Below, piece after piece: positions 42,788 through 51,832 of a stretch of DNA of 64,000 nucleotides (within the stretch, counting starts at the first letter, position 1; the number at the start of each line of letters is the position of its first letter). The DNA is taken from contig NZ_LVHI01000006.1 of NCBI RefSeq assembly GCF_001645385.1, positions 62,001-126,000 on the forward strand. The letters run 5' to 3'. The notes under the pieces were generated by a model. It saw only the letters and a program-made list of their open reading frames with translations. It had not been told where the DNA came from and made no database searches. Source of the DNA: Rhodococcoides kyotonense (GTDB taxonomy: Bacteria; Actinomycetota; Actinomycetes; Mycobacteriales; Mycobacteriaceae). Position numbers and translations under genes: made by a program.

Positions 42788-43372
42788 TCAGTCGGGTATG
42801 GACGCGACGTCGGGAGCCACGACGCCGAACAGATCGGAAATCGCGGCGAGGCTGGCTACCTGCAGAGCCGAGGCGGCCGCGTCGGGAAGGCGTCGTGTTG
42901 CGGTTGCACTTGCGACGACGGTCGGCTGATATCCGAGACTGAACGCCCCACGCGCGCTGGAGTTGATGCACATGTGAGTCATGAAGCCCGCCAACAACAA
43001 TTTCTCGTGGCCGAGCGCCTTCAACGTGTCGTCGAGGTCGGTGCCGACGAACGAATTCGGGAAGTTCTTGACGATGACCTTCTCGTCGCCCTGGGGTGCG
43101 ACGCGGTCGACGATTCGGCCGATGTCGGCCGTGACGTCGTACGGGGTTCCGACGCCCGCGTCGTGCATGATGTGCACGATCGGGGTGCCTGCGCGTCGCG
43201 CACGATCGAGCAGCGCTGCCGCAGCATCCAAAGCGGGCTGAACGTTCTCGAGTTCGAGCACACCCTCGGTGTACGTGTTCTGGCAGTCGATCATCACAAG
43301 GGTGGAGTCGCTCAGCGCAGCCGGAGCATCGGGTAGGCCGGTGAGCTGGCGCAGGGTCACGGGTTCGGTCAT
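42788..43372 (-). CDS. Isochorismatase-family cysteine hydrolase
   Basis: 194 residues. The catalytic triad is Asp29 (VMIDCQNTY), Lys102 (VKNFPNSF) and Cys135 (THMCINSSA). This superfamily includes isochorismatase, nicotinamidase and N-carbamoyl amidases. The THMCINSSARGA sequence and length match the cysteine hydrolases acting on amides. The precise substrate is unknown. It could share a transcript with the CHY zinc finger and M24 genes. Confidence 0.88.
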   Translation of the reverse strand: MTEPVTLRQLTGLPDAPAALSDSTLVMIDCQNTYTEGVLELENVQPALDAAAALLDRARRAGTPIVHIMHDAGVGTPYDVTADIGRIVDRVAPQGDEKVIVKNFPNSFVGTDLDDTLKALGHEKLLLAGFMTHMCINSSARGAFSLGYQPTVVASATATRRLPDAAASALQVASLAAISDLFGVVAPDVASIPD

Positions 43373-43487
43373 GTCTGCCTCCTGAATTGGTTCGTTCCTG
43401 CAGGCTCCACTCTCGCCCGGCTCGAGCGTATCCAGGCTTTGGTTGCATGCGAGTTGCAGCTACAGCGGCACCCATACGATTACCTCC

Positions 43488-44090
43488 ATGAGCACCGAAA
43501 GCGCACGCGGATCTGCATGGTCGACGGCGGCAGTGATCGTCGGAATCGTCGCGGCGGGCACCGTCGTCGCGGGTCTGTCGAACGAGCCGCAGTCCGACGC
43601 AATCTCGATCCCCGGATGCGACGAGGTCATCCAACCGGAGGAGATGGAGCGCATCAATTTTGCGATTGTTGGTGGCGGCGACGCTTCCTGGCTGTCCGAA
43701 CCAGAGATGAAAGCACTGTCCGACGCGTTGGTGCAGTCGGTGCCGGAGGACGTCGTCGTCGAACCGGATCCGTCGTGGCCTCCGTTCGCTTTCGAGTCAA
43801 CGACCGGCGGGGAGGAAGTAACCGCGATCGGAAAGGTGTCCGTCGACGGCCGCGCCGGACAGCTGGCCGTGCGGGTGCTGCACTCCGACGACGGGCCCGG
43901 CCCTTGTTTCGCCGGAACCGTCGACGAACGACGTACCGACGACGATGGAATCGTTCTGGACATCTCCGATCGCCGCGTTATCGCTTACGTGCCGGACGGC
44001 AGCAAGATCGATGTGTCGAGTGATGTCCTCACACGAGACCAGATGATCACCGTCGCAACAGATCCGGGCTTACGCGTCGGCGATTCGTAG
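43488..44090 (+). CDS. Membrane-anchored extracytoplasmic protein of unknown function
   Basis: 200 residues from ATG 43488. One N-terminal membrane anchor (STAAVIVGIVAAGTVVAGL) precedes an acidic extracellular domain with two Cys (in PGCDEV and GPCFAGT), probably a disulfide. DVVVEPDPSWPPF and LVRVLHSDDGP-like strands suggest a small alpha/beta domain. No family recognised. The 3' end overlaps the convergent HTH gene by 21 bases. Confidence 0.65.
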   Translation: MSTESARGSAWSTAAVIVGIVAAGTVVAGLSNEPQSDAISIPGCDEVIQPEEMERINFAIVGGGDASWLSEPEMKALSDALVQSVPEDVVVEPDPSWPPFAFESTTGGEEVTAIGKVSVDGRAGQLAVRVLHSDDGPGPCFAGTVDERRTDDDGIVLDISDRRVIAYVPDGSKIDVSSDVLTRDQMITVATDPGLRVGDS

Positions 44091-44300
44091 GTCGGAAGCG
44101 GGCTCCCACCGAAGTAGGTCGCCGGGCTGGCAGTCCAGTGCTTCGCAGAGCGCTTCGAGTGTCGTGAAGCGAACGGCCTTCGCGCGCCCGTTCTTCAGCA
44201 CGGCGATGTTGGCAGGCGTCACGCCGACGAGTTCGGCGAGAGTGCCGACGGACATTTTCCGACGCGCGAGCATGACGTCGATGTCGATGACGATGGGCAT
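44070..44300 (-). CDS. Small Cro/CI-type HTH regulator (YozG-like)
   Basis: 76 residues, mainly one helix-turn-helix domain (GTLAELVGVTPANIAVLKNG, about 19-38), followed by FTTLEALCEALDCQPGDLL typical of small XRE regulators. The start overlaps the stop of the DUF2975 gene by one base (TGATG). HTH-DUF2975 pairs are common and thought to form an autoregulated unit. Tandem dyads at 44801-44838 are likely binding sites. Confidence 0.88.
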   Translation of the reverse strand: MPIVIDIDVMLARRKMSVGTLAELVGVTPANIAVLKNGRAKAVRFTTLEALCEALDCQPGDLLRWEPASDLRIADA

Positions 44301-44788
44301 CAGATGACTTCGTCGAGTTCGGACTGCAGCTTGGTGGCTTCGGTATCGCGCGCAACCGCTTGTGACAAAAGCATTCTCAGTACGAGGACCAGTAGAGCCA
44401 CTCCTCCGATCACCAACGATGCGCCGCAGATCAACCCAACGATTCCCGGCGGCACCGCTTCTCCCGGAGCCAACACCACCGCGAGGGCGAACGCGAGAAC
44501 GGCAGCTGCCGTCACGGCGCCGATGATGACGTCGACGAACCGAAAAGATCTGGTGGAGAACACGGTTCCCTTGCGGACCAGCGTCAGTAGCCTCCACACG
44601 CAGATCGCGACTATTTGGAGGGTGACGATCCCGAGCACGACGATCACGACCAGCGGTACACGCACCGAGGCGGGCGCGTCGTCGAGATCGATCCACGTCA
44701 ACGGCACCATGACGGCTTGTACGAACACCGAACCCGCAAGCGCGAGCGCGATGACGACTCGAAGAGCTGCGACGACGATCCGTCCCAT
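44300..44788 (-). CDS. DUF2975 family membrane protein
   Basis: 162 residues with four membrane helices. The layout (two N-terminal helices, KGTVFSTRSFRFVDV loop, two C-terminal helices, charged tail) matches DUF2975 proteins that accompany small HTH regulators. Function is unknown; sensing of membrane or envelope state is a guess. The promoter region lies just upstream with two TATCGA dyads. Confidence 0.82.
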   Translation of the reverse strand: MGRIVVAALRVVIALALAGSVFVQAVMVPLTWIDLDDAPASVRVPLVVIVVLGIVTLQIVAICVWRLLTLVRKGTVFSTRSFRFVDVIIGAVTAAAVLAFALAVVLAPGEAVPPGIVGLICGASLVIGGVALLVLVLRMLLSQAVARDTEATKLQSELDEVI

Positions 44789-44800
44789 GACGAGTCCTTT

Positions 44801-44838
44801 CTATCGAGATCCGATACAAAGCTATCGAATATCGATAG
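44801..44838. promoter_or_regulatory. Tandem CTATCGA dyads upstream of the DUF2975-HTH pair
   Basis: CTATCGA-ATA-TCGATAG (44822-44838) is a perfect 17-base dyad. CTATCGA-GAT-CCGATAC (44801-44817) is an imperfect copy one helical turn or two away (21-base centre-to-centre). Their position 13-50 bases before the DUF2975 start fits autoregulation by the HTH protein. Confidence 0.7.
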
Positions 44839-44953
44839 ATAATGCCATCGGTGCGGCGGAAAGGGAAGTGGGTGGTTCAGGGGCCTCGGTCAGGACGCGG
44901 TGAACTGTCCGCGGCTCGGGATGTGCGGGGACCACCGCGGCGCCGGCCGTAAA

Positions 44954-45022
44954 AATCCTCACCCGCACCTCCAATCCTCACGCGATGCATTGGATGAGAA
45001 TCAGGAATCGGCGTGAGGATTC
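44954..45022. repeat. 69-bp palindromic intergenic repeat, copy 1
   Basis: The element begins AATCCTCAC and ends GTGAGGATTC, with a further internal AATCCTCA and a central GCGATGCAT. A copy of equal length at 55321-55389 shares the ends, the centre and the internal half-sites. It lies in the 315-base gap 44789-45103, which otherwise holds only the HTH operators. It may be a REP-like element or a regulatory site. Confidence 0.75.
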
Positions 45023-45103
45023 CGCAGCAGGCGACCACGTAACACCCCCCACCCGACCGTCGACACACCCCGTGTCCGGGAATCAACGGCAAGGAGACGT
45101 CAG

Positions 45104-45559
45104 ATGCTCTCGATCAAGAAGCTCGTCGCTGTGGCAGCCGCCGGCGCTGCAGCCATGGTTCTTTCCGCAGGCACCGCGTCCGCGGACGAATATGCTCCCG
45201 CGCCGCAGAACCCAGCCAACTATCTGCAGGGCGATACCGCGTACTTCTCGTACGGGCCAGCTGCGAACTGCGCGATGTATCCGGGCGGAATCGTGGGCTG
45301 CGATCTTCCGAACGGCATGATCATGAGCCAGGTCCCGTTCACACCTCGCGTCTACGACGTACAGATCGATGTTCCGTGGTTCCCTGCGCACCCGACGTTC
45401 GGCATCGGTGGTCCTCGCGGCCGGGCCGGAAGCACGCCGCTGCAGGGCACACTCAGCTACGGCGGTGCGACGTGCGAAGTCGGCGTCAAGGGTCAACTCA
45501 CGTGCACATCCATGGGCCGCTCGTTCGTGGCGTGGACGCCCTACTTGAACGTCTCCTGA
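45104..45559 (+). CDS. Secreted protein of unknown function
   Basis: 151 residues. The signal peptide MLSIKKLVAVAAAGAAAMVL ends at GTASADEY. The mature protein has four Cys (AANCAMYP, IVGCDLP, ATCEVGV, QLTCTSM), enough for two disulfides, and Pro/Gly-rich beta segments. No known family, but the layout resembles small exported proteins of Rhodococcus and Mycobacterium. The 3' end overlaps the convergent membrane gene by 19 bases. Confidence 0.7.
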   Translation: MLSIKKLVAVAAAGAAAMVLSAGTASADEYAPAPQNPANYLQGDTAYFSYGPAANCAMYPGGIVGCDLPNGMIMSQVPFTPRVYDVQIDVPWFPAHPTFGIGGPRGRAGSTPLQGTLSYGGATCEVGVKGQLTCTSMGRSFVAWTPYLNVS

Positions 45560-45957
45560 GCTGAGCGCCTGCGGCGCAACGAGATTCCCGACAGCAGAAC
45601 CAATGCCGCACCGGCGACGATCAACGCGAGGTGCGCCCTCGGGACCCACAGGTCGAGCACGACGATCTGCCACAGCACCCACCCGATGGCCAAAGCCCCG
45701 ATCAGTCCTGCCGCAGTGGATGCCCCGGTGATGTCGACGAGCAACGCCGTCGCGCAGAGGAGCGGCAACATCCCGAGGAACACCAGCACGAACAGGCCCG
45801 AGTAGCGGTAGTCCCACGTGTGCCACGACGGGAGCATGTCGACGCGCAATCCCAGCGAACGGCCCGAGGAATCGGTCACCAAGGACACTCCGTTGAACAG
45901 TCCTGCGGCGCCGAGCACGGCCAAGATCGCTGCGGTCGACAGTTTCCTCACGACCAC
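45541..45957 (-). CDS. Four-helix membrane protein of unknown function
   Basis: 138 residues from GTG 45957 (a second GTG two codons on is equally good). Four membrane segments: about 8-28, 52-72, 76-100 and 110-128. Loop WHTWDYRYSG lies between the first two. A Lys/Arg-rich tail ends the protein. No family recognised. It lies immediately upstream of nothing on its own strand except the alcohol dehydrogenase, 12 bases away. Confidence 0.6.
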   Translation of the reverse strand: MVVRKLSTAAILAVLGAAGLFNGVSLVTDSSGRSLGLRVDMLPSWHTWDYRYSGLFVLVFLGMLPLLCATALLVDITGASTAAGLIGALAIGWVLWQIVVLDLWVPRAHLALIVAGAALVLLSGISLRRRRSAQETFK

Positions 45958-45969
45958 AGTGTGAACGAC

Positions 45970-47019
45970 CTACCGCCGCGGATCCACCAGAACCTTCGCG
46001 TGCACGCTCTGTCCCGAATCCAACTCGTCGAACATTGCGGTCAACTCACCCAAGCCGATGGTTCCGGTGTGCAGTGACAGCACGTCGACGCGGCCCTCGG
46101 CGATCGCCGTCATCGATCCGACGAAGTCCTCGTGCGAATAGGCCAGCGATCCGATGACCGTCAGTTCGCGACTCTGCCAGTCGCCGTAGCTGACCTGCGA
46201 GTCCGTGCCCGGGTAGCCGAGCAGCGACAGGATTCCGCCGCGGCGCACCAACTCGGCCGACGGCTGGAAAAGCTGTGCGACGCCGGTGCATTCGAACAGC
46301 ACGTCGGCACCGAGCCCGTTGGTGGCGGCCTTCAAGACATCCGCGAGTTCCGACGGCTCGACCACATCGCGGAACCCCAGCTTCACGGCCGCGTCACGAC
46401 GCGCCTGCGACGGCTCCGACACGATGACACGTCCCGCGCCGCTGTTGCGTGCGTGCTGTGCCGTGAGGAGTCCGATCGGGCCTGCGCCCTGCACGACCAC
46501 CGTCGATCCCACCTTCATCGCCGTGCGCTTGACGGCGTGGAACGTGACTGTGGCGGGTTCGACGAGGGCTGCCTCTTCGTCGGACAGCGCGTCGGGGACG
46601 GGGACGACACGACGCTCGGAGACCGCGAGGACCGTGCCGAAGCCGCCGTGGACGGGTGCGTCGTCGGTGATTCCGTTGGCCTCGGCGAAGGCGAGATCGC
46701 AGTGCGCCGCATGACCGGCGGTGCACATGGCGCACTTGCCGCACGCAGGCCCGACGCCTGCCACGACCCGCTGCCCGACCGTCACCGTCGTCACGCCCGA
46801 TCCGATGGCCAGCACCTTTCCGGTCCACTCGTGCCCGAACACCGCCGGCGGCAGCGCAGCCGACGAGTAGCCGTGTGTATCCGTCGCGCAGATTCCGCAG
46901 TAGGTGATCGCGACGACGACGCCGAATTCGGACGGCTCCGGCATGCGCGTCTCTTCGACGGTCTCGGCTTGCTTCGGAGCGACGATGTGGACGTAGCGAT
47001 TGGCGTTCGTTTCGGGCAT
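45970..47019 (-). CDS. Zinc-dependent alcohol dehydrogenase (MDR family)
   Basis: 349 residues. Catalytic zinc ligands are Cys41 (CGICATDTHG) and His63-Glu64 (GHEWTG). The structural zinc is bound by Cys93, Cys96, Cys99 and Cys107 (ACGKCAMC and HC). The NAD(P) motif is VQGAGPIGLL. The family includes sorbitol, threonine and other polyol or alcohol dehydrogenases. It precedes the four-helix membrane gene on the same strand. Substrate unknown. Confidence 0.9.
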   Translation of the reverse strand: MPETNANRYVHIVAPKQAETVEETRMPEPSEFGVVVAITYCGICATDTHGYSSAALPPAVFGHEWTGKVLAIGSGVTTVTVGQRVVAGVGPACGKCAMCTAGHAAHCDLAFAEANGITDDAPVHGGFGTVLAVSERRVVPVPDALSDEEAALVEPATVTFHAVKRTAMKVGSTVVVQGAGPIGLLTAQHARNSGAGRVIVSEPSQARRDAAVKLGFRDVVEPSELADVLKAATNGLGADVLFECTGVAQLFQPSAELVRRGGILSLLGYPGTDSQVSYGDWQSRELTVIGSLAYSHEDFVGSMTAIAEGRVDVLSLHTGTIGLGELTAMFDELDSGQSVHAKVLVDPRR

Positions 47020-47086
47020 GACGTGGCCACTTTCTCGACGGGGTTCGGCGAGGCCAGCTTACTCTTCAGTTTGTCAAGTAAGTGAA

Positions 47087-47506
47087 TTACACCCGAATCA
47101 GTGCAGCCGTCGGACCAGGACCGCCGTCCCCGTAGACCACGATCACCACCGGCCCGGCGCCGGTGGGCAGCACACCTGCCCGATCGCTGATCCCCGCATC
47201 TCCCGTACGCAGGTTGGCCCAACCGATGTGTACGGACGGCCCGCCGAGCGTCACCGTCACGCGCTGGGCCGCGTGATCGACGACCGCGTCGCCTCGAGAC
47301 TCGAAGCTCACGGTGTCGACGCCGCCCGCCACGAGCGTCGGCTGCGCTGCCAACACGGCGACTTCAGTGGGGACGCCGGCTTCCTGCAGGGCGCTGACCG
47401 GGTCGACGGCTGGGTTCGCGTGCGCGACCGAGCCGAGGCCGAAACCGACCAGGATCGCAATCACGGCCGCCGCAATCGCAGACGCGGACCTGGCGAGAGG
47501 CTTCAT
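47087..47506 (-). CDS. Secreted protein of unknown function
   Basis: 139 residues. A signal peptide (ARSASAIAAAVIAILVGFGL) ends SVAHANP. The mature domain is rich in beta-forming Val/Gly segments (VSFESRGDAVVDHAAQRVTV, VVIVVYGDGGPG), has no Cys and is about 110 residues long. No family is recognised. It lies upstream of the alcohol dehydrogenase on the same strand with a 67-base gap. Confidence 0.65.
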   Translation of the reverse strand: MKPLARSASAIAAAVIAILVGFGLGSVAHANPAVDPVSALQEAGVPTEVAVLAAQPTLVAGGVDTVSFESRGDAVVDHAAQRVTVTLGGPSVHIGWANLRTGDAGISDRAGVLPTGAGPVVIVVYGDGGPGPTAALIRV

Positions 47507-47649
47507 CCGGTCTCCGATCGTCGGCTACGGTCACGAAGCCTCAGTCTGACCCGCGCGCGTCCTCCGTGGGATCGAAGTGATCGGATCGTGTTCTCGGGCG
47601 TAGATCGAAAGCAGAGCTACCGCGACACCGAGCCTGGTCCGGCTCCGTC

Positions 47650-47958
47650 GCTCCCGCACAATCACCCAAGGCGCATCCCGGCGTGGAGGTGGGCGCGTCG
47701 GGACATTTCGTTGCGGAGAGCTGGAGCAGCCACAACGCGATATTCGTGAACTACTGGTCCGCAGTGGGCGAAAACGGCGAGGGTAGTGGAACGCGCCTGA
47801 TCCTGCTGCCGTTCGAGTCGCGGGCTTTCCAGCCGCTGACCGGGCAGATCACGTTCCCCATGGCATCGGGCGGGGGATCGATGACTGTGACGACCAACGG
47901 GGTGAGCACGACGTACTTGGATCCGTTGGCGAACACGGTCAGGTTCACGGTCGCCTGA
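47650..47958 (+). pseudogene. Decayed paralogue of the secreted protein at 52230
   Basis: The C-terminal 90 residues (from HNAIFVNYW through RFTVA) match the secreted protein at 52230-52706 closely; LTGQITFPMASGGGSM corresponds to LTGQVTFPMPSGGGSV. No signal peptide or N-terminal domain remains in this frame. The segment PHNHP corresponding to PHDRP of the paralogue lies in another frame. Removing ten bases at about 47668-47677 would join the two and restore a 26-residue alignment without gaps. A GTG at 47683 could start a short product, but the simplest reading is a frameshifted, 5'-decayed gene. Confidence 0.65.
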
Positions 47959-48006
47959 CTGCCGTTCCGCGGAGCTGACTCAGTCGCCGGTGTAGCACCG
48001 TGACGA

Positions 48007-48348
<342 letters not shown>

Positions 48349-48750
48349 CTAGTCCGTCAGGGCGGCGATAGCGGCCTTCAGTCTCGTGGTGGCCTCGTCG
48401 GCGACGTCGGACAGACCTGGCTCGCTCGTCACCTCGACCATGACTGCCGGATTCATGGCCTCGACGATCACCGATCCGGGTGTGGACGTGTCGGCTCGAA
48501 CGACGACATTGCACGGCAGCAGTAGTCCGATCTGTCGCATCACGCCGACGGCACGGTGCGCTAGGGGAGGGTTGCATGCTCCGAGGATCAGATACGGCTC
48601 CATGTCCTCGCCGAGTTTGGCTTTCAGCGTCGCCTGCATGTCGATTTCGGTAAGGATTCCGAATCCCTGCTCGGCCAGTGCCGCTTTGGTCTTCTCGACG
48701 GCGGCGTCGAAGTCGGTGTCGGTCACGGTGGTGGAGAGTGCAATGTTCAT
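48349..48750 (-). CDS. DUF302 domain protein
   Basis: 133 residues. The protein starts MNIALSTTVTDTDF; ATG 48750 has AAAGGA at eight bases, better than ATG 48756. DUF302 features are FDAAVEKTKAALAEQGFGIL, then YLILGACNPPLAHRA with its conserved Cys-Asn-Pro, and LLLPCNVVVRAD. DUF302 proteins often accompany sulfur or metal stress genes and CsoR-family regulators. It lies between the MMPL gene and the repressor, all on the same strand, suggesting one regulated operon. Confidence 0.88.
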   Translation of the reverse strand: MNIALSTTVTDTDFDAAVEKTKAALAEQGFGILTEIDMQATLKAKLGEDMEPYLILGACNPPLAHRAVGVMRQIGLLLPCNVVVRADTSTPGSVIVEAMNPAVMVEVTSEPGLSDVADEATTRLKAAIAALTD

Positions 48751-48812
48751 GGTCATCGTCCTTTCGTCGTTCGATTCGGAAAACTGAAACTCGTTGTCTG
48801 ATGGAGCTTTTG

Positions 48813-50975
48813 TCAGTGCGAGAACCGTATGGACGGCAGAATCCTGCGGAGCCAGCGCGGCGACCACCACGCTCCGTGGCCGGTCACCCGTAGAAGGACC
48901 GGAAGCAGGATCAGTCGGATGAGGACTGCGTCGAGCAGGACGGCGACACCGAGAATAATCCCCATTTCCTTGGGTGGGAGCGGATCCGACAAGGCGAACG
49001 TGAAGAACACCGCCACCATGACCGCTGCGGCTGCGAAGATGACCCGCCCGGAATGCGCGAGGCCGTCGACCTGGGCGGTTTTCGGATCGCCGGATCGTTC
49101 GTAATGCTCTTTCGCCGTAGCAAGCAAGAAGACGGTGTAGTCCATGGCGATGGCGAAGATCATCGCGAAGAAGAAGACCGGGCCCCAGCCGTCGAGAAAT
49201 CCCTGGGGTGTGAAGCCCAGGAGCGACGCGCCGTGGCCGTCCTGGAAGATCAGTTTCGCGGTACCGAACGCTGCAGCCGTCGACAGCAGGCTGACCACGG
49301 TTCCTAGAATCGCGATGACGGGCGCCTGCAAAGCGACGAGCAGTAGAACGAAGCCGAGAGCAAGGATGATGCCGACGACCAGCGGGAGGTAATCGTTCAA
49401 TGCCTGCTGCAGGTCTACATTCTCCGCCGGGGCGCCGCCGACGAGGGCAGACTCTGGAAGTTCTCCACGTAGATCGGCGAGAATCGTGGACATGGAAGCA
49501 TCCGACGGGCCGACGGTCGGAAGTGCTTGCAGCAGAGCATAATCGGACCCATCGGAGGCCGGTTGCGGAGGCGTGACCATGGCGATCCCGTCGACCGAGG
49601 CGGCCGACGACGCGGTCACGCCGGCATCGGACGTCGGGACGACTATCTGCAGGGCGCCGGGTGCGCCGTCGCCCAATTGTGCCTGAACCAGCTCATAGCC
49701 CTGGCGTACCGGTGCGTCCTGCGGGACGACGGCGATCGACGGCATCGCCACTTTCAGTCCGAGAACCGGCAGCGCCAGCGCGACGAGAACGCCGACGGAG
49801 ACGATCGCGAACGGCCACGGATGCTTGTGCAGGAGGTTTCCCCACGCAGCGAATTTGGGCGAGCGGTGCTGTTGACGCTTGGCGTAGGGAAGTGACGCGG
49901 CGTTGACCTTCGGGCCGAGTGCGCCCAGCGTTGCAGGAAGCAACGTCATGGTGGCGATCAACACGAATGCGACAGCCAGCATGATGCCGACGGCCATCGT
50001 CCGCACCGCAGGCGCCGGAACGAGCAGGACCGCGGACAGGCTGACCAAGACGGTCAGGCCGGACAGGACGACGGCTTTGCCTGCGGTATCCATGGTTTCG
50101 GCAACTGCAGCCCGCGGATCGCCCTGTCGAAGGGCGTCGCGGAAGCGCGAGACGATGAACAGGGCGTAATCGATGCCCAGCGCGAGCGCGAACATCATCG
50201 CGAAGTTCATCGCCCACACCGAAATCGGTGTCACCTGATTGAGTAGGACCAATCCGCCCGCCGATGCGACGAGCCCGGCAACGGTCAGTAGGAGAGGAAG
50301 GCCTGCTGCTACGAGCGAACCGAACGCGAGCACCATGATCGCCAATGTGACTGGCCACGAGAACAATTCGGCTTTGATCATCGCGTCGTGATTGGCCTTG
50401 TTGAAGTCCGACCACAACGCGGACGACCCGGTGGGATACACCTCGATGCCGTCACCGGACAGTGCGGTGAGGTCGCCTTTGACGTCGTCCACGGCTTTGA
50501 CCATGTCGTCGGTGCTCGCGTTCGCGCCTGCGACGACTATCCCGGTGTGCCCGTCGGGGCTGATCGTCATGCCGGGTTGTGGTGGGACGACCTCGCCGAA
50601 TCGGCTGTCGCCGGCAAAAACGTCACTTACCTCGGTGAGGGTCTGTTGCATCGCAGGGGAGTCGATCGACGAGTTGTCGGAGTGCATGACGACCTGTACT
50701 GCGGCCGACGAGTTCCCGCCGAAGTGTTGTTGGGCCAGCTCACGAACCTGGACGGACTCGGACCCGTTGGCCTGCCAACCCGCGCCCGCGAGAGACCCGA
50801 ACACCGAGGGCGCGGCGGATCCCAGAGCGACGAGTGCGATCAGCCAGAAACCGAACACCCACCTGCGGAGGGTGACCATCGCGTACCCCATTCGGCCGAG
50901 GGGTCCGGGCGTAGGGCCGCCGTTCGTTTCGGTGTCGTGGGGCGGCGCGATCTCTGGCTGAGGCATAAGGATCAT
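48813..50975 (-). CDS. MMPL/RND family membrane transporter
   Basis: 720 residues with two sets of membrane helices (first helix about 39-57, a five-helix block 190-350, one at 385-405, and a final block 540-700), separated by two extracytoplasmic domains, as in MMPL proteins. GIDYALFIVSRFRDAL and AMDYTVFLLATAKEHY are the paired proton-relay Asp-Tyr motifs. Members export lipids, siderophores or toxic compounds with proton motive force. Three repressor-type operators lie in its promoter region. ATG 50975 or the ATG three codons later (50966) is the start. Confidence 0.9.
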   Translation of the reverse strand: MILMPQPEIAPPHDTETNGGPTPGPLGRMGYAMVTLRRWVFGFWLIALVALGSAAPSVFGSLAGAGWQANGSESVQVRELAQQHFGGNSSAAVQVVMHSDNSSIDSPAMQQTLTEVSDVFAGDSRFGEVVPPQPGMTISPDGHTGIVVAGANASTDDMVKAVDDVKGDLTALSGDGIEVYPTGSSALWSDFNKANHDAMIKAELFSWPVTLAIMVLAFGSLVAAGLPLLLTVAGLVASAGGLVLLNQVTPISVWAMNFAMMFALALGIDYALFIVSRFRDALRQGDPRAAVAETMDTAGKAVVLSGLTVLVSLSAVLLVPAPAVRTMAVGIMLAVAFVLIATMTLLPATLGALGPKVNAASLPYAKRQQHRSPKFAAWGNLLHKHPWPFAIVSVGVLVALALPVLGLKVAMPSIAVVPQDAPVRQGYELVQAQLGDGAPGALQIVVPTSDAGVTASSAASVDGIAMVTPPQPASDGSDYALLQALPTVGPSDASMSTILADLRGELPESALVGGAPAENVDLQQALNDYLPLVVGIILALGFVLLLVALQAPVIAILGTVVSLLSTAAAFGTAKLIFQDGHGASLLGFTPQGFLDGWGPVFFFAMIFAIAMDYTVFLLATAKEHYERSGDPKTAQVDGLAHSGRVIFAAAAVMVAVFFTFALSDPLPPKEMGIILGVAVLLDAVLIRLILLPVLLRVTGHGAWWSPRWLRRILPSIRFSH

Positions 50976-50976
50976 T

Positions 50977-50992
50977 ATACGGGTGGGGGTAT
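50977..50992. promoter_or_regulatory. CsoR/CstR-type operator and -10 element at the MMPL start
   Basis: ATACGGGTGGGGGTAT is an operator-like dyad directly before the MMPL start. On the minus strand TATAAT overlaps its inner edge and the first ATG (50978-50973), so a leaderless or very short-leader transcript from ATG 50966 is possible. Confidence 0.6.
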
Positions 50993-51043
50993 CTGTCTGG
51001 CTCTAGTCGGGTGGTGGAAGTAGGTCTGTGCCGACTGTGCCAT

Positions 51044-51081
51044 ATACCTAGGGGGGTATGCAAGTACCCTGGGGGGTATAC
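51044..51081. promoter_or_regulatory. Two tandem CsoR/CstR-type operators upstream of MMPL
   Basis: ATACCTAGGGGGGTAT (51044-51059) and GTACCCTGGGGGGTATAC (51064-51081) share the A/T-C/G-G/C-A/T layout of the operator at 48312. Centre-to-centre spacing is about 21 bases, two helical turns. They are 70-105 bases upstream of the MMPL gene. Confidence 0.75.
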
Positions 51082-51553
51082 AAGGGTTTGGACGGTTGAA
51101 GGCTCAGAACGGGAGGTCTGGAAGTATTCGGCAGGCTGGTGATCACGTGTCGCAGTGCACTTGGGTGTACACGCATCGAAAGTGTTGTGGCGCAACTACG
51201 CTCGAACACCAGCAGTACTGTAAGCGAGGCAACAGCGAACAGTACTGCGGGCATCCGCGCCGACAGCCAGGAGCTAGCCGGTGCTGGCTCCCAGCTGTTG
51301 TCTCAACCGAAGAGTTGAGTCGGGGCTACCCGGACCCCGATTCGGCAAACATTCGTTGTTTCGGTTCCAAGAACGACTCCGTAACCGGGTGGTCGGTCTG
51401 TGTCGACGCAGCCGCGATCCTGTAAAGCGGTCTGTTTTCCGCGTCGAGAGGACCTGCCGCGGGTATTTCGTGCTTCTCGGCAGCAATCGGAGAGCCGAAG
51501 TCCATCTCGTCACACGATCAGATCCGGAGCCCACAGCGACGGACGAACTCACT
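51082..51553. other. 472-base stretch without a convincing gene
   Basis: Open frames here (such as a plus-strand reading with many scattered Cys/Arg and a minus-strand Arg/Ser-rich reading) have no start signals, no family match and poor third-position bias. It separates the repressor operators from the toxin-antitoxin pair. The stretch could be a remnant of deleted DNA. Confidence 0.5.
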
Positions 51554-51832
51554 TCAGCGGTAGGCATCCGATCGGTGCCAAATTGCGGTGACCTGCACTG
51601 TGCGTTGCTCTGTGTCGATCAGGTAGAGAACGCGGTAGGTGCCCCTCCGAGCACTGTAGGCAGGGGCGAGCGGCGGGGCGAGGGGTTTGCCCACCCGCTG
51701 GGGATTGTCCAGCAGCGCGCCGGTGATGAACTCGTAGACAGCTGCGGCGACCTTTTCTGGAAGACTATGCCCGAGGGCGCGGGACGCGGACCGCGCGATA
51801 ACAAGCCGGTACGGTTCGCCGGGTTCGCTCAC
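51554..51832 (-). CDS. RelE/ParE-family toxin
   Basis: 92 residues. YRLVIARSASRALGHSLPEKVAAAVYEFI and then LLDNPQRVGKPL with TYRVLYLIDTEQRTVQVTAI and the final HRSDAYR follow the RelE fold, where C-terminal basic and His/Tyr residues cut mRNA at the ribosome. The GTG start overlaps the antitoxin stop (GTGA). Translation is coupled so that antitoxin is made first. Confidence 0.9.
   Translation of the reverse strand: MSEPGEPYRLVIARSASRALGHSLPEKVAAAVYEFITGALLDNPQRVGKPLAPPLAPAYSARRGTYRVLYLIDTEQRTVQVTAIWHRSDAYR

Noticed and set aside
51096..51425. Cys-rich plus-strand frame near the repressor operators
   Set aside because: No ribosome binding site, scattered Cys without metal-binding spacing, weak third-position bias.
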